A stretch of DNA of 64,000 nucleotides from JAWXBR01 sp046595995 (GTDB taxonomy: Bacteria; Bacteroidota; Ignavibacteria; Kapaibacteriales; Kapaibacteriaceae), in assembly GCA_046595995.1 (NCBI GenBank), contig JBKJNB010000140.1, positions 1-64,000 on the forward strand, in the 5' to 3' direction. A program made the translations under genes and the position numbers. Shown here piece by piece: positions 9,797 to 18,344 of this stretch (position 1 is its first letter; every line of letters starts with the position of its first letter). The notes beneath the pieces were generated by a model. That model was not told the origin of the DNA, made no database searches, and saw nothing but the letters and a program-made list of their open reading frames with translations.

Positions 9797-10116
9797 ACAT
9801 TAGACGACTATTCGGCTTCAGCCCAAAAGTAGACTATGCGGAGTTAGTAGATAGAGGAGCCATAGTCTTGGATGTTCGCAGCGCAGGTGAATATGCTGGC
9901 GGACATATCATGGATGCATTAAATATTCCTGTTGATGTATTGAGTAAGAACCTATCCAAGCTCAAGGACAAGGGAACACCAATCATAACCTGCTGCGCTT
10001 CAGGCATGCGTAGTGCCACTGCAAAAAGTTTCTTAGAATCGAACGGATACACAACTGTTCACAATGGTGGCAGTTGGAAAAGCTTGCTGAATAAACTACA
10101 GCAGAAGGAATCCTGA
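9793..10116 (+). CDS. Single-domain rhodanese sulfurtransferase
   Basis: A 107-residue rhodanese. The active-site loop is CASGMRS (residues 68-74) with Cys68 as predicted persulfide carrier, and the domain has the usual LDVRSAGEYAGGHI segment at 26-39. It transfers sulfane sulfur from a donor such as thiosulfate or a persulfide to an acceptor. ATG 9793 overlaps the preceding TGA, so it is coupled to the DUF6132 gene. Longer in-frame extensions upstream simply read through that gene. No signal peptide, so cytoplasmic, probably tethered by its two small membrane partners. Confidence 0.92.
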   Translation: MNIRRLFGFSPKVDYAELVDRGAIVLDVRSAGEYAGGHIMDALNIPVDVLSKNLSKLKDKGTPIITCCASGMRSATAKSFLESNGYTTVHNGGSWKSLLNKLQQKES

Positions 10117-10140
10117 CCTTTCCACTTTTGAATTGTCAGG
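10112..10140. repeat. Inverted repeat after rhodanese gene
   Basis: CCTGAC at 10112-10117 (covering the rhodanese stop) and GTCAGG at 10135-10140 form a 6-bp stem with a 17-base loop. There is no T-tract, so this is a weak terminator candidate at best. Confidence 0.3.
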
Positions 10141-10239
10141 TGGTGCGGTTCTAACCAATCCGAACGGGCGTCACAGCCAACCCTTCAGTCGTTACGTTTT
10201 CACTTGAATCGTTACATCTTTCAAGTTCGAAAACTCACT

Positions 10240-10821
10240 ATGTCAGTATATGACAGACTCAGTGCCGTAGCCTCGCACATCCTTCGCGATGTGCTGCCGT
10301 CACTGCTCATGAAAAACATTCATCGTCCGACTTTATACCGCATCCAGTGGATATTGGCGCGTGTAGTTATGGGCGAACGAGTTACGGCGAACCTACTGGC
10401 AGAGCAGCTTGAAGTGTCGATACGGACAATTACCCGAGACATCGACTACCTCATAAACTCGCTACACGTGCCGCTTTCGTATGATTACTTCAAGCGTTCG
10501 TATGTGCTGAACGGACCCATTCCGATTCTGTTCTCACTACCGGCCGGAATGGGAGACCCGGAGCCAGCAGGACCTGCCACAAACATTGTAATTGAGATTG
10601 ATCGTTCGGTCGTGCGGCACTTTAGCAACCTTACGCTACACCCTTCTCAGCGTGTCGTCCGCAAACAGTCCGGAGAGCATTGCATTCACTTGAAACTTCC
10701 AGTGAATGATATGCTCGTGCAATGGGTTCTCAGCTTTGGTGGGAAAGTACGCGTGTTAGAGCCTCAAGCACTGAAAGATCGCGTGCACATTATGGCCCAG
10801 GGTATCGCAGAAGAACACTAG
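10240..10821 (+). CDS. HTH/WYL-type transcriptional regulator, short
   Basis: A 193-residue protein with an N-terminal winged helix (LYRIQWILARVVMGERVTAN followed by LAEQLEVSIRTITRDIDYL) of the HTH_11/DeoR type. The C-terminal part resembles the end of WYL regulators (VQWVLSFGGKVRVLEPQALK). The usual central WYL domain is much reduced; family members are commonly about 300 residues. ATG 10240 is preferred to an in-frame TTG at 10204. It probably binds DNA and a small ligand; the target is unknown. The gene ends in a 4-base convergent overlap with nadC. Confidence 0.75.
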   Translation: MSVYDRLSAVASHILRDVLPSLLMKNIHRPTLYRIQWILARVVMGERVTANLLAEQLEVSIRTITRDIDYLINSLHVPLSYDYFKRSYVLNGPIPILFSLPAGMGDPEPAGPATNIVIEIDRSVVRHFSNLTLHPSQRVVRKQSGEHCIHLKLPVNDMLVQWVLSFGGKVRVLEPQALKDRVHIMAQGIAEEH

Positions 10822-11687
10822 CCCTGTTTTGGTACGAAGAGCTTCATCGAGATATCGAGCGCCACGGCACTGTGCGTTATAGCGCCAACGCTAATAAAGT
10901 TTACACCAGTCGAGGCATAGTCGAGGATGTTGTCGTATGTAATGCCACCACTCGCTTCGGTCTGCATCCTACCACCGACCATACGTACGCCCTCACGAAC
11001 AGCCTCTGGTGTGAAGTTGTCGAACATGATGCGATGGATTCCAGAGGCCTGCATAATCTCAGCTACATCGTCGAGATTTCGAGCCTCTACTTCTATGTGA
11101 AGTGGCGAGCGTCCCTTCATTTCACTATGACACTTCTCAACAGCCTCTCGAATACCGCCACATGCGGTGATGTGATTGTCCTTAATCATCACCATGTCGT
11201 ACAAGCCCACTCTATGGTTCACCGCCCCGCCAACCGATGTTGCATACTTATCAAGCAATCTCCAGCCAGGTATAGTCTTGCGCGTGTCAAGAATGCGCGC
11301 ACCGGTACCTTCGATACGATCGACATACTGACGCGTTTTTGTTGCCACACCACTCATGCGCTGAATGAAATTCAGCACCGTACGTTCTGCGCCTAACAGA
11401 GCGAATGCCGGACCTTCTACGGTTGCGATGATGGTGCCGGCCGGAACACGGTCACCCTCGTTTACCTTAAGGTCGACATTCACGTCCGACGCAAACTCAC
11501 GAAACACCAACGGCAACATTGGCAGCCCGCACACAATGCCATTCTGCTTCACAAGAAAGCGCGCAGCGGCAGTTGAGTCGTGAGGTATCGTTAACTCACT
11601 TGTGATGTCGCCAGAGCCAACGTCTTCCTGAATTGCAATCTGGATTAGGCGAAGAATACTCGAATCGTGAAGCAGTGATAAAGCCAT
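10818..11687 (-). CDS. nadC: Nicotinate-nucleotide pyrophosphorylase NadC
   Basis: Converts quinolinate and PRPP to nicotinate mononucleotide, CO2 and pyrophosphate in NAD synthesis. The 289 residues match the family length. Visible active-site segments are DTRKTIPG (134-141), NHRVGLYDMVMIKDNH (157-172) and the C-terminal EASGGI and ISVGAIT motifs. Cytoplasmic. It is the last gene of the leftward run that also encodes NAD kinase, so two NAD(P)-synthesis steps are linked. No nadA or nadB is present in the window. Confidence 0.95.
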   Translation of the reverse strand: MALSLLHDSSILRLIQIAIQEDVGSGDITSELTIPHDSTAAARFLVKQNGIVCGLPMLPLVFREFASDVNVDLKVNEGDRVPAGTIIATVEGPAFALLGAERTVLNFIQRMSGVATKTRQYVDRIEGTGARILDTRKTIPGWRLLDKYATSVGGAVNHRVGLYDMVMIKDNHITACGGIREAVEKCHSEMKGRSPLHIEVEARNLDDVAEIMQASGIHRIMFDNFTPEAVREGVRMVGGRMQTEASGGITYDNILDYASTGVNFISVGAITHSAVALDISMKLFVPKQG

Positions 11688-11720
11688 GGTTATTCTAGTG
11701 TCAGCAACGTAATTGCAAAT

Positions 11721-11796
11721 GTTGCGGTTAGTCGATAATCAGTGACGTGAACGTAAATGTCGCGGTTAGTCGATAATCAGTGACGTGAATGTAAAT
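11721..11796. repeat. 38-bp imperfect tandem duplication at ade 3' end
   Basis: Two adjacent 38-bp units, 11721-11758 and 11759-11796, differ at 2 positions. The second unit contains the last codons and stop of the adenine deaminase gene; the first repeats that segment in the spacer before nadC. Confidence 0.9.
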
Positions 11797-13436
11797 GCAG
11801 ACCCATCGAAAAGCCCCTTATCACTAATCTTCAGCTGCGGAATAACGAGGAGAGCCATGAAGGATAGCGTCATGAAGGGGGCGCGCAAGGGGCTGCCAAG
11901 CTGCTTAGCTCTGGCGTCGAGCATCGAATACCTGTTTGCAATTACATAGCCGTCTTCGTTACTCATAAGGCCGGCGACATGCAACGGCAAAACGTCTGTT
12001 GCACCATCTGCCGAAACACTCACACCGCCGCGCTCACCAATTACGGCGTTAATGGCTGCGCAAAGATCGGCATCATTCGTGCCGACGGCAACGATATTGT
12101 GTGAGTCGTGAGCAACACTAGAGGCAATGGCGCCGTGCTTTAGTCCGATGTTGCGGATGAAAGCCATTGAAGGCACTATGGGTGTGGTCGACGTTCCCAT
12201 TACGTAACGATTAATGACGACAATCTTAAGCACGTCCTGCTCGGTGTCAGATTCGATGGCGCCATGAACACATTGCAGCGTGGCCCGCGACTCGGTTGTA
12301 ATGAGTTGACCGTCGAGTGCATCGATTACACGAACGACCACTGTCTCATTGTCCACCGCTTCACTATTGCACAGTAAGCGTAGTGACGCTTCGCTAATTG
12401 GCTCGACGCTAAAATTGTTTATTACAGACTGCCCGATGCTGACAATATGGGTTGCTCCGTTTTCAGCAACGAGCTCACCGCGAATGAACGTCTGCAGAAT
12501 GTTGAAGTCTGCGGTATTGTCAACAACGATAAGGTCTGCTGGGTCGCCAACGCGAAGCTGACCGACCGGCAGTCCGTAGTGCTCGACAGGGTGTACACAA
12601 GCCGCTCGAAGTACATCGTACAAGTCGTGTCCGTGCGCTAAGGCACGTTTCACAAGCACGTTAATGTGTCCGAGTACCAGAGAGTCCGGATGCATATCAT
12701 CGCTACACAGCATGCACCTCTCAGGATGCAGAGACAGCATGGGATGTAGTGCTTCGAAGTTGCGTGCTGCCGAACCTTCACGAATAAGAATCTTCATGCC
12801 GGCGTCGACTTTGTCTAGTGCTTCTTGCAGAGTAAAGCACTCGTGGTCTGTGGAGATGCCGTGTGCTGCATAGCGTCGTGCATCGTCGCCCATAAGACCA
12901 GGTGCGTGTCCGTCTATCACGCGCCCACACTCTCGCGCAACCGCTAGTTTCTCCAACACCATTGCATCGTCATGCAGTACTCCGGGCCAATTCATCATCT
13001 CGCTCAGATAACGCACACGTTTGTCTTCGAACAACGTTCGAATGTCGTCGGCTGTAATCTCTGCCCCTGCTGTTTCGAACGGGGTCGCTGGCACACACGA
13101 TGGCGCACCAAACGCAAAGGTGAACGGAACGCGCTCGCCGTTCGCAATCATGTATTGTACACCTTCGATACCACAGACGTTGCCTATCTCATGTGGGTCG
13201 CTAACGGTTGCAACAGTGCCATGCACCACTGCGAGCCGAGCGAACTCTGACGGTATAAGCATCGACGACTCTATGTGTACGTGGGCATCAACGAAGCCTG
13301 GCAGAATCGTTCGTGAAGGGTCTGAGGAGGGGTCTTCTTCGATGGACGTGATGAGGCCCTCGGACACATGAATGCGTCCGACGAATGAACGCCGAGCGTG
13401 TAAATCGAGGATGGTGCCTTCAATCATAGAGTCCAT
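11766..13436 (-). CDS. ade: Adenine deaminase
   Basis: A 556-residue amidohydrolase that converts adenine to hypoxanthine and ammonia. The metal site VDAHVHIESS follows the N-terminal beta-sandwich. Further family segments are VSDPHEIGN, IDGHAPGL, ISTDHECFT and CSDDMHPDSL; the C-terminal part holds SVAHDSHNIVAVG. Length and motif order match Ade rather than dihydroorotase or other cyclic amidohydrolases. ATG at 13436 is used; a second ATG at 13427 is possible. It follows an APC permease by 23 bases, so uptake and purine salvage may be linked, though the permease substrate is unknown. Confidence 0.94.
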   Translation of the reverse strand: MDSMIEGTILDLHARRSFVGRIHVSEGLITSIEEDPSSDPSRTILPGFVDAHVHIESSMLIPSEFARLAVVHGTVATVSDPHEIGNVCGIEGVQYMIANGERVPFTFAFGAPSCVPATPFETAGAEITADDIRTLFEDKRVRYLSEMMNWPGVLHDDAMVLEKLAVARECGRVIDGHAPGLMGDDARRYAAHGISTDHECFTLQEALDKVDAGMKILIREGSAARNFEALHPMLSLHPERCMLCSDDMHPDSLVLGHINVLVKRALAHGHDLYDVLRAACVHPVEHYGLPVGQLRVGDPADLIVVDNTADFNILQTFIRGELVAENGATHIVSIGQSVINNFSVEPISEASLRLLCNSEAVDNETVVVRVIDALDGQLITTESRATLQCVHGAIESDTEQDVLKIVVINRYVMGTSTTPIVPSMAFIRNIGLKHGAIASSVAHDSHNIVAVGTNDADLCAAINAVIGERGGVSVSADGATDVLPLHVAGLMSNEDGYVIANRYSMLDARAKQLGSPLRAPFMTLSFMALLVIPQLKISDKGLFDGSAFTFTSLIID

Positions 13437-13459
13437 GCGTGAATCTAAGACACTTCGAC

Positions 13460-14830
13460 TTACTCACGAGCAAACGGCCAAGCCCCCTGCCTCCAAGCGA
13501 GCACACAGTAAACACCACTTCCAATAATTGGCATCGCAATGCCTGCGATTTGTGCTAGTGGCCACGTCTCGCCCGCTACGCTCACAGGCTTTGCTGAGAT
13601 AAAGATTGCAAGCCAGCCGATAATAACGAGAATGATTGGTACAGGATACAGCCACATCCTCCACGGCATTGCGCCTGCGCCAATACGTTTACGCAACACC
13701 ATAAGGCCCACTGCCTGTGCAATGAACTGCGTGAAGACACGCATGGTAATAATCGACTTTATCGACGCCTCGAGCGTTAGGGTTAATGAGAACAGAACAC
13801 CTAGTGCACCAAGAACAAGCAACGCGACATGCGGGAAGTGTTTTGTTGGATGCTCGCGACCGAACATGTCGAAGAAGAGTCCGTCTTTTGCTGCAGCATA
13901 CGGTATGCGCGTATAGCCGAGCATTAAGCTGAACAGCGAAGACAGTGCGACGATGAGAATGAGGCCGGTTGCGATACGCGCAATGTCGGTACCATACAGT
14001 CGTTCAAAGAACGTGCTAACCACAAACTTCGATGACGCAATATCGGCGATTGGTAGCACAGCATAGATCGCAACCTGCATCAGCAGGTAGAGCAGCGTAA
14101 TGCCTGCCACAGATACGAACATGCTTCGTGGAATCGTGCGTTGTGGGTCACGCACTTCGCCGCCCAAGTGGCAGATGTTGTAGTAGCCGAGGTATGAATA
14201 CACAGTAGCAATCGTTGCAAGACCGAGTGAACTCCAGTCGAGGCCACCAATCGGTCCGCCCGAGACCGTAACGCTAAAGAAATCGGAGATGGCATCCGGA
14301 CGCATATGTGTGAGTCCGCTCACGATTAATGCGAGGAGTGTTAACACCACAGTCACCCACAACACAACAGAGATCTTTCCTACATCACCAACCTTACGGT
14401 AGAGCAATGCTACGATGAGCACCACGAGTGACGCGCTTACGATGCGCGATTGCCACGGTTCGAGCGGCATTATGAACTGTGCGTATGCAGCGAACCCAAG
14501 TGCGGCAGAAGTAATAACGAGCGGAGCTTGAAACGTCGTTTGCCACACAAACAGGAACGACATCAGTCGGCCCCATTTCTCAGCCCCATAACTCTCACGA
14601 AGGAATGCATAGGAGCCTCCGGCCAGGGGCATCTTTGCGCCGAGCTCGCTCCAGATGCACGCATCGACGAAGGCTAGTACAGAGCCGGCGATCCAGGCGA
14701 GGAGGGCGTACGGACCGAAGCCCATCGTAACGGCGACCATGGCCGTTGTAAGGAACGGACCAATGCCCACCATGTCAATCATGTTTAAGGCCGTAGCCTG
14801 GAAAAACGTCAGTTCGCGACGTAATCCCAT
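13460..14830 (-). CDS. APC superfamily amino acid permease
   Basis: A 456-residue integral membrane protein with about 12 hydrophobic helices. The first, LNMIDMVGIGPFLTTAM, has the Gly-rich unwound TM1 motif of APC transporters, and helix 3 carries AGGSYAFLRESYG. It is expected to move an amino acid or related cation across the inner membrane; the substrate cannot be told. I chose ATG 14830, one base after the nadK stop, because the 24 extra residues of a longer frame would overlap nadK and are polar and unconserved-looking. It sits between nadK and adenine deaminase. Confidence 0.9.
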   Translation of the reverse strand: MGLRRELTFFQATALNMIDMVGIGPFLTTAMVAVTMGFGPYALLAWIAGSVLAFVDACIWSELGAKMPLAGGSYAFLRESYGAEKWGRLMSFLFVWQTTFQAPLVITSAALGFAAYAQFIMPLEPWQSRIVSASLVVLIVALLYRKVGDVGKISVVLWVTVVLTLLALIVSGLTHMRPDAISDFFSVTVSGGPIGGLDWSSLGLATIATVYSYLGYYNICHLGGEVRDPQRTIPRSMFVSVAGITLLYLLMQVAIYAVLPIADIASSKFVVSTFFERLYGTDIARIATGLILIVALSSLFSLMLGYTRIPYAAAKDGLFFDMFGREHPTKHFPHVALLVLGALGVLFSLTLTLEASIKSIITMRVFTQFIAQAVGLMVLRKRIGAGAMPWRMWLYPVPIILVIIGWLAIFISAKPVSVAGETWPLAQIAGIAMPIIGSGVYCVLAWRQGAWPFARE

Positions 14831-14831
14831 C

Positions 14832-15701
14832 TTACTTGCGGATCGCGTCCGCCGACCACAGTAGTTTCTCGCGAAGCAGATCGTAGTACGTGCTGTCGGC
14901 ACGTTTTACAAGCTTCACGAGATGTTCGCTTTTGCGAATAATCACAGCATCACCGGTCTGTAGCGTCGAAACAATCTGTCCGTCTACAACGAGCTGCGCA
15001 TCGTGGCCATCGTATGGAAATTCGAAGCGGATTTCGCTCGTGTCCTGAACGATTAACGGACGCAGGGTTAACATGTGCGGACTCACCGGCGTAAGGCACA
15101 ATGCATGTGCCGAAGGGGCTATAATGGGGCCGCCTGCGGCGAGCGAGTATGCGGTCGAGCCAGTTGGCGTCGTTACGATTACGCCATCGGCGCGATAATC
15201 GGCAACGTGATGCTCGTTTACGTACGCACGCACGGCAATCATTTTTGACGAAGAGGCTTTTTCGACAAGGATTTCGTTAAGGGCATACACTGTCTTACCC
15301 TTAATGGTTGTCTGCAAGGTTGTTCGATCGACGATGCGATAGTTGCCTTTCAATACGTCCATAATCGAGTCGTCGAGCATCGCAACAGGAAACTCTGCGA
15401 GGAAGCCGAGTTTGCCAACGTTTACACCCATAATTGGGATGTCGGTTCCAATCAGCAGTCGAGCCGCACTGAGTAACGTTCCATCACCACCAAACGTGAT
15501 GACCATATCGGCAAATCGTTCGAATTCGAGCGGCGACACGACCTGAACTTTCGCGGCGGTATCTGGCGGAAAAAGTCCTGCAAGACCTTCTTCGACATAC
15601 ACTTCAACCTTCTCTTCTATCAGACGTTTGGCCGTGTGCAAGGCCCACGACACTGCGTCGGGGCGTGCAGCGAAGGCAAGAAGAGCGATGCGACGCATCA
15701 T
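14832..15701 (-). CDS. nadK: NAD kinase
   Basis: Phosphorylates NAD to NADP using ATP or polyphosphate. The 289-residue protein has the diagnostic GGDGT at 71-75, the NE/D motif in ALNEILVEK, and the conserved TPTGSTAYSLAAGGPI segment that binds NAD. Cytoplasmic. The start codon overlaps the DUF1844 stop by 4 bases (ATGA) and the stop is one base from the permease start, so it is embedded in a translationally coupled operon led by pfkA. Confidence 0.97.
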   Translation of the reverse strand: MMRRIALLAFAARPDAVSWALHTAKRLIEEKVEVYVEEGLAGLFPPDTAAKVQVVSPLEFERFADMVITFGGDGTLLSAARLLIGTDIPIMGVNVGKLGFLAEFPVAMLDDSIMDVLKGNYRIVDRTTLQTTIKGKTVYALNEILVEKASSSKMIAVRAYVNEHHVADYRADGVIVTTPTGSTAYSLAAGGPIIAPSAHALCLTPVSPHMLTLRPLIVQDTSEIRFEFPYDGHDAQLVVDGQIVSTLQTGDAVIIRKSEHLVKLVKRADSTYYDLLREKLLWSADAIRK

Positions 15702-15973
15702 GCTAAATCCGCTGTGGGTGGCGTGGTTGGTGTGCCCGACTCTTCGAGGTAGTTGAGTTTTAATGTGCTGATGGTGTTGTCTAGAAACCGCTGCTCTTCG
15801 TCACTAAGATTGCCCGAAGTCTTAGACTTGAGGATGTCGAGGAGATCGATAACGTATTTGGCGTGCTCGAGACTACGGGTGATTTGGTTGGTGGCGGGGT
15901 TCAGCATTTTACCGAGGGCAACGAGGCCTTCAAGCTGATACACCTGCACGATGGTTAGGAAGTTTAGGTCCAT
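15698..15973 (-). CDS. DUF1844 protein
   Basis: A 91-residue helical protein matching the DUF1844 pattern: NPATNQITRSLEHAKYVIDLLDILKSKTSGNLSDEE, here split as LEHAKYVIDLLDIL and KTSGNLSDEE. No signal peptide or membrane segment. The function is unknown. It lies 3 bases after pfkA and overlaps nadK by 4 bases, so it is made with a glycolytic enzyme and NAD kinase. Confidence 0.85.
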   Translation of the reverse strand: MDLNFLTIVQVYQLEGLVALGKMLNPATNQITRSLEHAKYVIDLLDILKSKTSGNLSDEEQRFLDNTISTLKLNYLEESGTPTTPPTADLA

Positions 15974-15976
15974 GTA

Positions 15977-16936
15977 TTACACTAGTAGCGAGGATAGATC
16001 CAAAAGATACGGAGGCACTGGCTTCTTGGTGAGCCACGTTTCCTCCAGAGGAATATGTGTGATAGAGCCGGCAACTTCGCCGATCATGATGTCCGTGCGG
16101 CCTTCGAGCAGGGCATCGACAGCGGTTGCGCCAAGACGTGCTCCGAGTACGCGATCTCGCACCGTAGGCGAGCCGCCCCGCTGCATGTGTCCGAGGATAG
16201 AGACTTTCGACTGAAGACCGTAGCGTTCTTCAATAACCTGCGAGATCTGCATAGCGCCGCCGAATTCATCACCTTCTCCAACAATTACAATAGTGCGTTT
16301 GTCTACTCCCTGCGCAAGAACGCGTTGGTAAAGCACTTCGATATCCGTCATGGTCTCGGCAACGGCTATGTACTCGGCACCAGATGCCACGCCTACATCC
16401 ATGGCAATGAAGCCAGCGTGACGCCCCATCACCTCGATAAAGAAGAGACGTCCGTGAGAATCGGCCGTGTCTCGAATCTTATCTATGGCTTCGGTGGCAG
16501 TGTTGACTGCAGTATCATAACCAAGTGTATAATCGGTACCCCATAGGTCATTGTCGATTGTACCTGGTGTACCCACAATCGGAATCTGATGCTCGAGCCA
16601 CAGAAGGTGAGCACCGCGGAAGGTGCCATCACCACCACATGCAATCACGCCATTGATGCCATGTTCTCTGAGCTCTTTAGCGGCACGGGTGCGGCCCTCA
16701 GGCTCCATGAACTCCGGACATCGACTTGTCTTGAGCACCGTACCACCGCGGTCCAGAATATTTGCTGTTCGAATTCTATCAAGAACTTCGAACTGCCCAG
16801 CAATCATTCCGGCGTAGCCGCCAATGATGCCAATTACCTCAAGCCCCCGCTTCTGGGCCGTTCGCTCAACGGCTCGGACGTGGGCATTCATTCCGGGGGC
16901 GTCGCCCCCGCTGGTAAACACTGCTATTCGTTGCAT
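15977..16936 (-). CDS. pfkA: ATP-dependent 6-phosphofructokinase
   Basis: Phosphorylates fructose 6-phosphate to the 1,6-bisphosphate. The ATG at 16936 gives 319 residues, the normal bacterial PfkA length; a longer upstream frame adds 35 unrelated residues. Motifs are TSGGDAPGMN (8-17), ATP-site GGDGT (101-105), catalytic TIDND (126-130, base Asp128), MGRHAGF and GHMQRGGSP. GGDGT with a following Thr rather than Lys-type residues suggests ATP rather than pyrophosphate use, which is inference. It heads the leftward operon and is head-to-head with the phosphate porin, with 63 bases between the starts. Confidence 0.96.
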   Translation of the reverse strand: MQRIAVFTSGGDAPGMNAHVRAVERTAQKRGLEVIGIIGGYAGMIAGQFEVLDRIRTANILDRGGTVLKTSRCPEFMEPEGRTRAAKELREHGINGVIACGGDGTFRGAHLLWLEHQIPIVGTPGTIDNDLWGTDYTLGYDTAVNTATEAIDKIRDTADSHGRLFFIEVMGRHAGFIAMDVGVASGAEYIAVAETMTDIEVLYQRVLAQGVDKRTIVIVGEGDEFGGAMQISQVIEERYGLQSKVSILGHMQRGGSPTVRDRVLGARLGATAVDALLEGRTDIMIGEVAGSITHIPLEETWLTKKPVPPYLLDLSSLLV

Positions 16937-16999
16937 TGGCCGCGAAAATACCTCATGGCGGCTATCTTTAAGCGGTTTCTGTTCACTATGGGGTATACA

Positions 17000-18238
17000 A
17001 TGGCATGTTGTAAGGGGCTTTCCGTATCCACCATCACACAATTCGTCTCGTGTATTGGGCTAATCCTTTTCCTCCAATCGTCTGCGTTTGCGCAGAGTTC
17101 GACGCATTCGTCTGGTAGTTTCGATTTCAATCGCGACGGCTTGGTGTTTGCGACGGCGGACACAGCATCTAGAGTCGTAATGCGGTTCCGCATGCAGAAC
17201 TGGGCAACGATTAACATGGACGAATCGCTCGGCATTTTGAGTTCGGACCTCGTTGTTCGCCGGTTGCGGCTGCGTTTTGGTGGACACGTCTTCGATCCGC
17301 GCCTGACTTTTAACATTCAGCTGAACTTCGGACGCTCCGATCTTGATGCCACAGATCAGCCTGTGCCGAACATCATTCGTGACGCCATGGTGTTCTGGAA
17401 TTTCAGCAAGAGCTTACAAGTGGGTTTCGGACAGACAAAATTGCCAGGCAACCGCCAGCGCGTGATTTCGTCTGGTGACCTGTTCTTTCCCGATCGAAGC
17501 ATCCTGAACGGTGCATTCAACCTCGACCGCGACTTTGGCTTGCAAGGTTTCTGGCGTCCCTTGGATTCCGATGTTATCGTAAATATTCGTGGGGCTATTT
17601 CGAGCGGAGACGGTCGCAATCAGGGCACCATCGTTGGTGACGGCTTTGCATATACCGGCAGACTCGAGATCCTACCGCTCGGTTCGTTTAAAGAAGGCGG
17701 CGATTACATCGAAGCCGATCTCGCCCGCGAGGAAACACCCAAGCTGAGTGTCGGCGGATCGTTCCAGTACAACGATGGAACGACGCGTACACGCGGTGCA
17801 TTAGGTCCGGTACTCTACCAGCCGCGCTCTACGAATATCATTTATGCTGATGCTGTGTTGAAATACTCGGGCTTCTCCTTGTACGGCGAGTACGCACAAC
17901 GTTCGGCTACAAACCCTGTCACTCGTGACACGAAGGACACCACCAAACGGTCAGCAGTCTTCGTGGGTAACGGCTTCATGGCCCAAGCCATGTACGTTTT
18001 ACCCTCTATGTGGGGTATGGGACTGCGTTATGCAACAACCAAGGCCCATGAGGACCTAAGAGGCCTGAGCGAGTTCAAACAAGACGACAACATTGCCCTG
18101 TGTCTGGCCTACTTCATTAACAAGCACCGCATCAAAGTCCAAACAGAGTTTGGTCTCAACCAATCAACTCTGTTCAATGACGCTGATAAAGTGACGAGAA
18201 CCTACTACGCCCGACTGAACACGGAACTGGGCATCTAG
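17000..18238 (+). CDS. OprO/OprP-like phosphate-selective outer-membrane porin
   Basis: A 412-residue protein beginning with a Sec signal (MACCKGLSV..., cleaved near SSAFAQ). The mature part is an outer-membrane beta-barrel of the OprO/OprP family: RVVMRFRMQNWATI, LRLRFGGHVFDPRLTFNIQL, then GFGQTKLPGNRQRVISSG and alternating strands to the C-terminus. It probably lets phosphate or polyphosphate through the outer membrane, supported by the pst genes 106 bases downstream. In-frame ATGs at 16955 and 16988 are possible starts; 17000 gives the most compact signal peptide. The octamer AAGGGGCT at 17012-17019 lies in the signal-peptide codons. Confidence 0.87.
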   Translation: MACCKGLSVSTITQFVSCIGLILFLQSSAFAQSSTHSSGSFDFNRDGLVFATADTASRVVMRFRMQNWATINMDESLGILSSDLVVRRLRLRFGGHVFDPRLTFNIQLNFGRSDLDATDQPVPNIIRDAMVFWNFSKSLQVGFGQTKLPGNRQRVISSGDLFFPDRSILNGAFNLDRDFGLQGFWRPLDSDVIVNIRGAISSGDGRNQGTIVGDGFAYTGRLEILPLGSFKEGGDYIEADLAREETPKLSVGGSFQYNDGTTRTRGALGPVLYQPRSTNIIYADAVLKYSGFSLYGEYAQRSATNPVTRDTKDTTKRSAVFVGNGFMAQAMYVLPSMWGMGLRYATTKAHEDLRGLSEFKQDDNIALCLAYFINKHRIKVQTEFGLNQSTLFNDADKVTRTYYARLNTELGI

Positions 18239-18245
18239 GGCACGT

Positions 18246-18265
18246 GTGTTACGAAAACGTAACAC
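18246..18265. promoter_or_regulatory. Perfect palindrome upstream of pstS
   Basis: GTGTTACGAAAACGTAACAC: 8-bp arms around AAAA, 80-100 bases before the pstS ATG. It shares 15 of 16 core bases with the palindrome at 52195-52210 beside the PhoB-like gene. It is not followed by a T-tract, so an operator is more likely than a terminator. Confidence 0.55.
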
Positions 18266-18344
18266 GCGCCCCTTTACCTCGCCTCGTGGATGGTTCATGG
18301 TAATTTGCGTCACTTCTGGTCGATCAATTCTCTGGACACACCAC

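Noticed and set aside
16589..16999. Long upstream extension of the porin frame
   Set aside because: It runs antisense through pfkA, lacks signal-peptide logic and is explained by GC-skewed open shadow frames.
18246..18265. Palindrome considered as a terminator for the porin gene
   Set aside because: No T-tract follows, and the near-identical copy at 52195 is between divergent genes where no terminator is needed.
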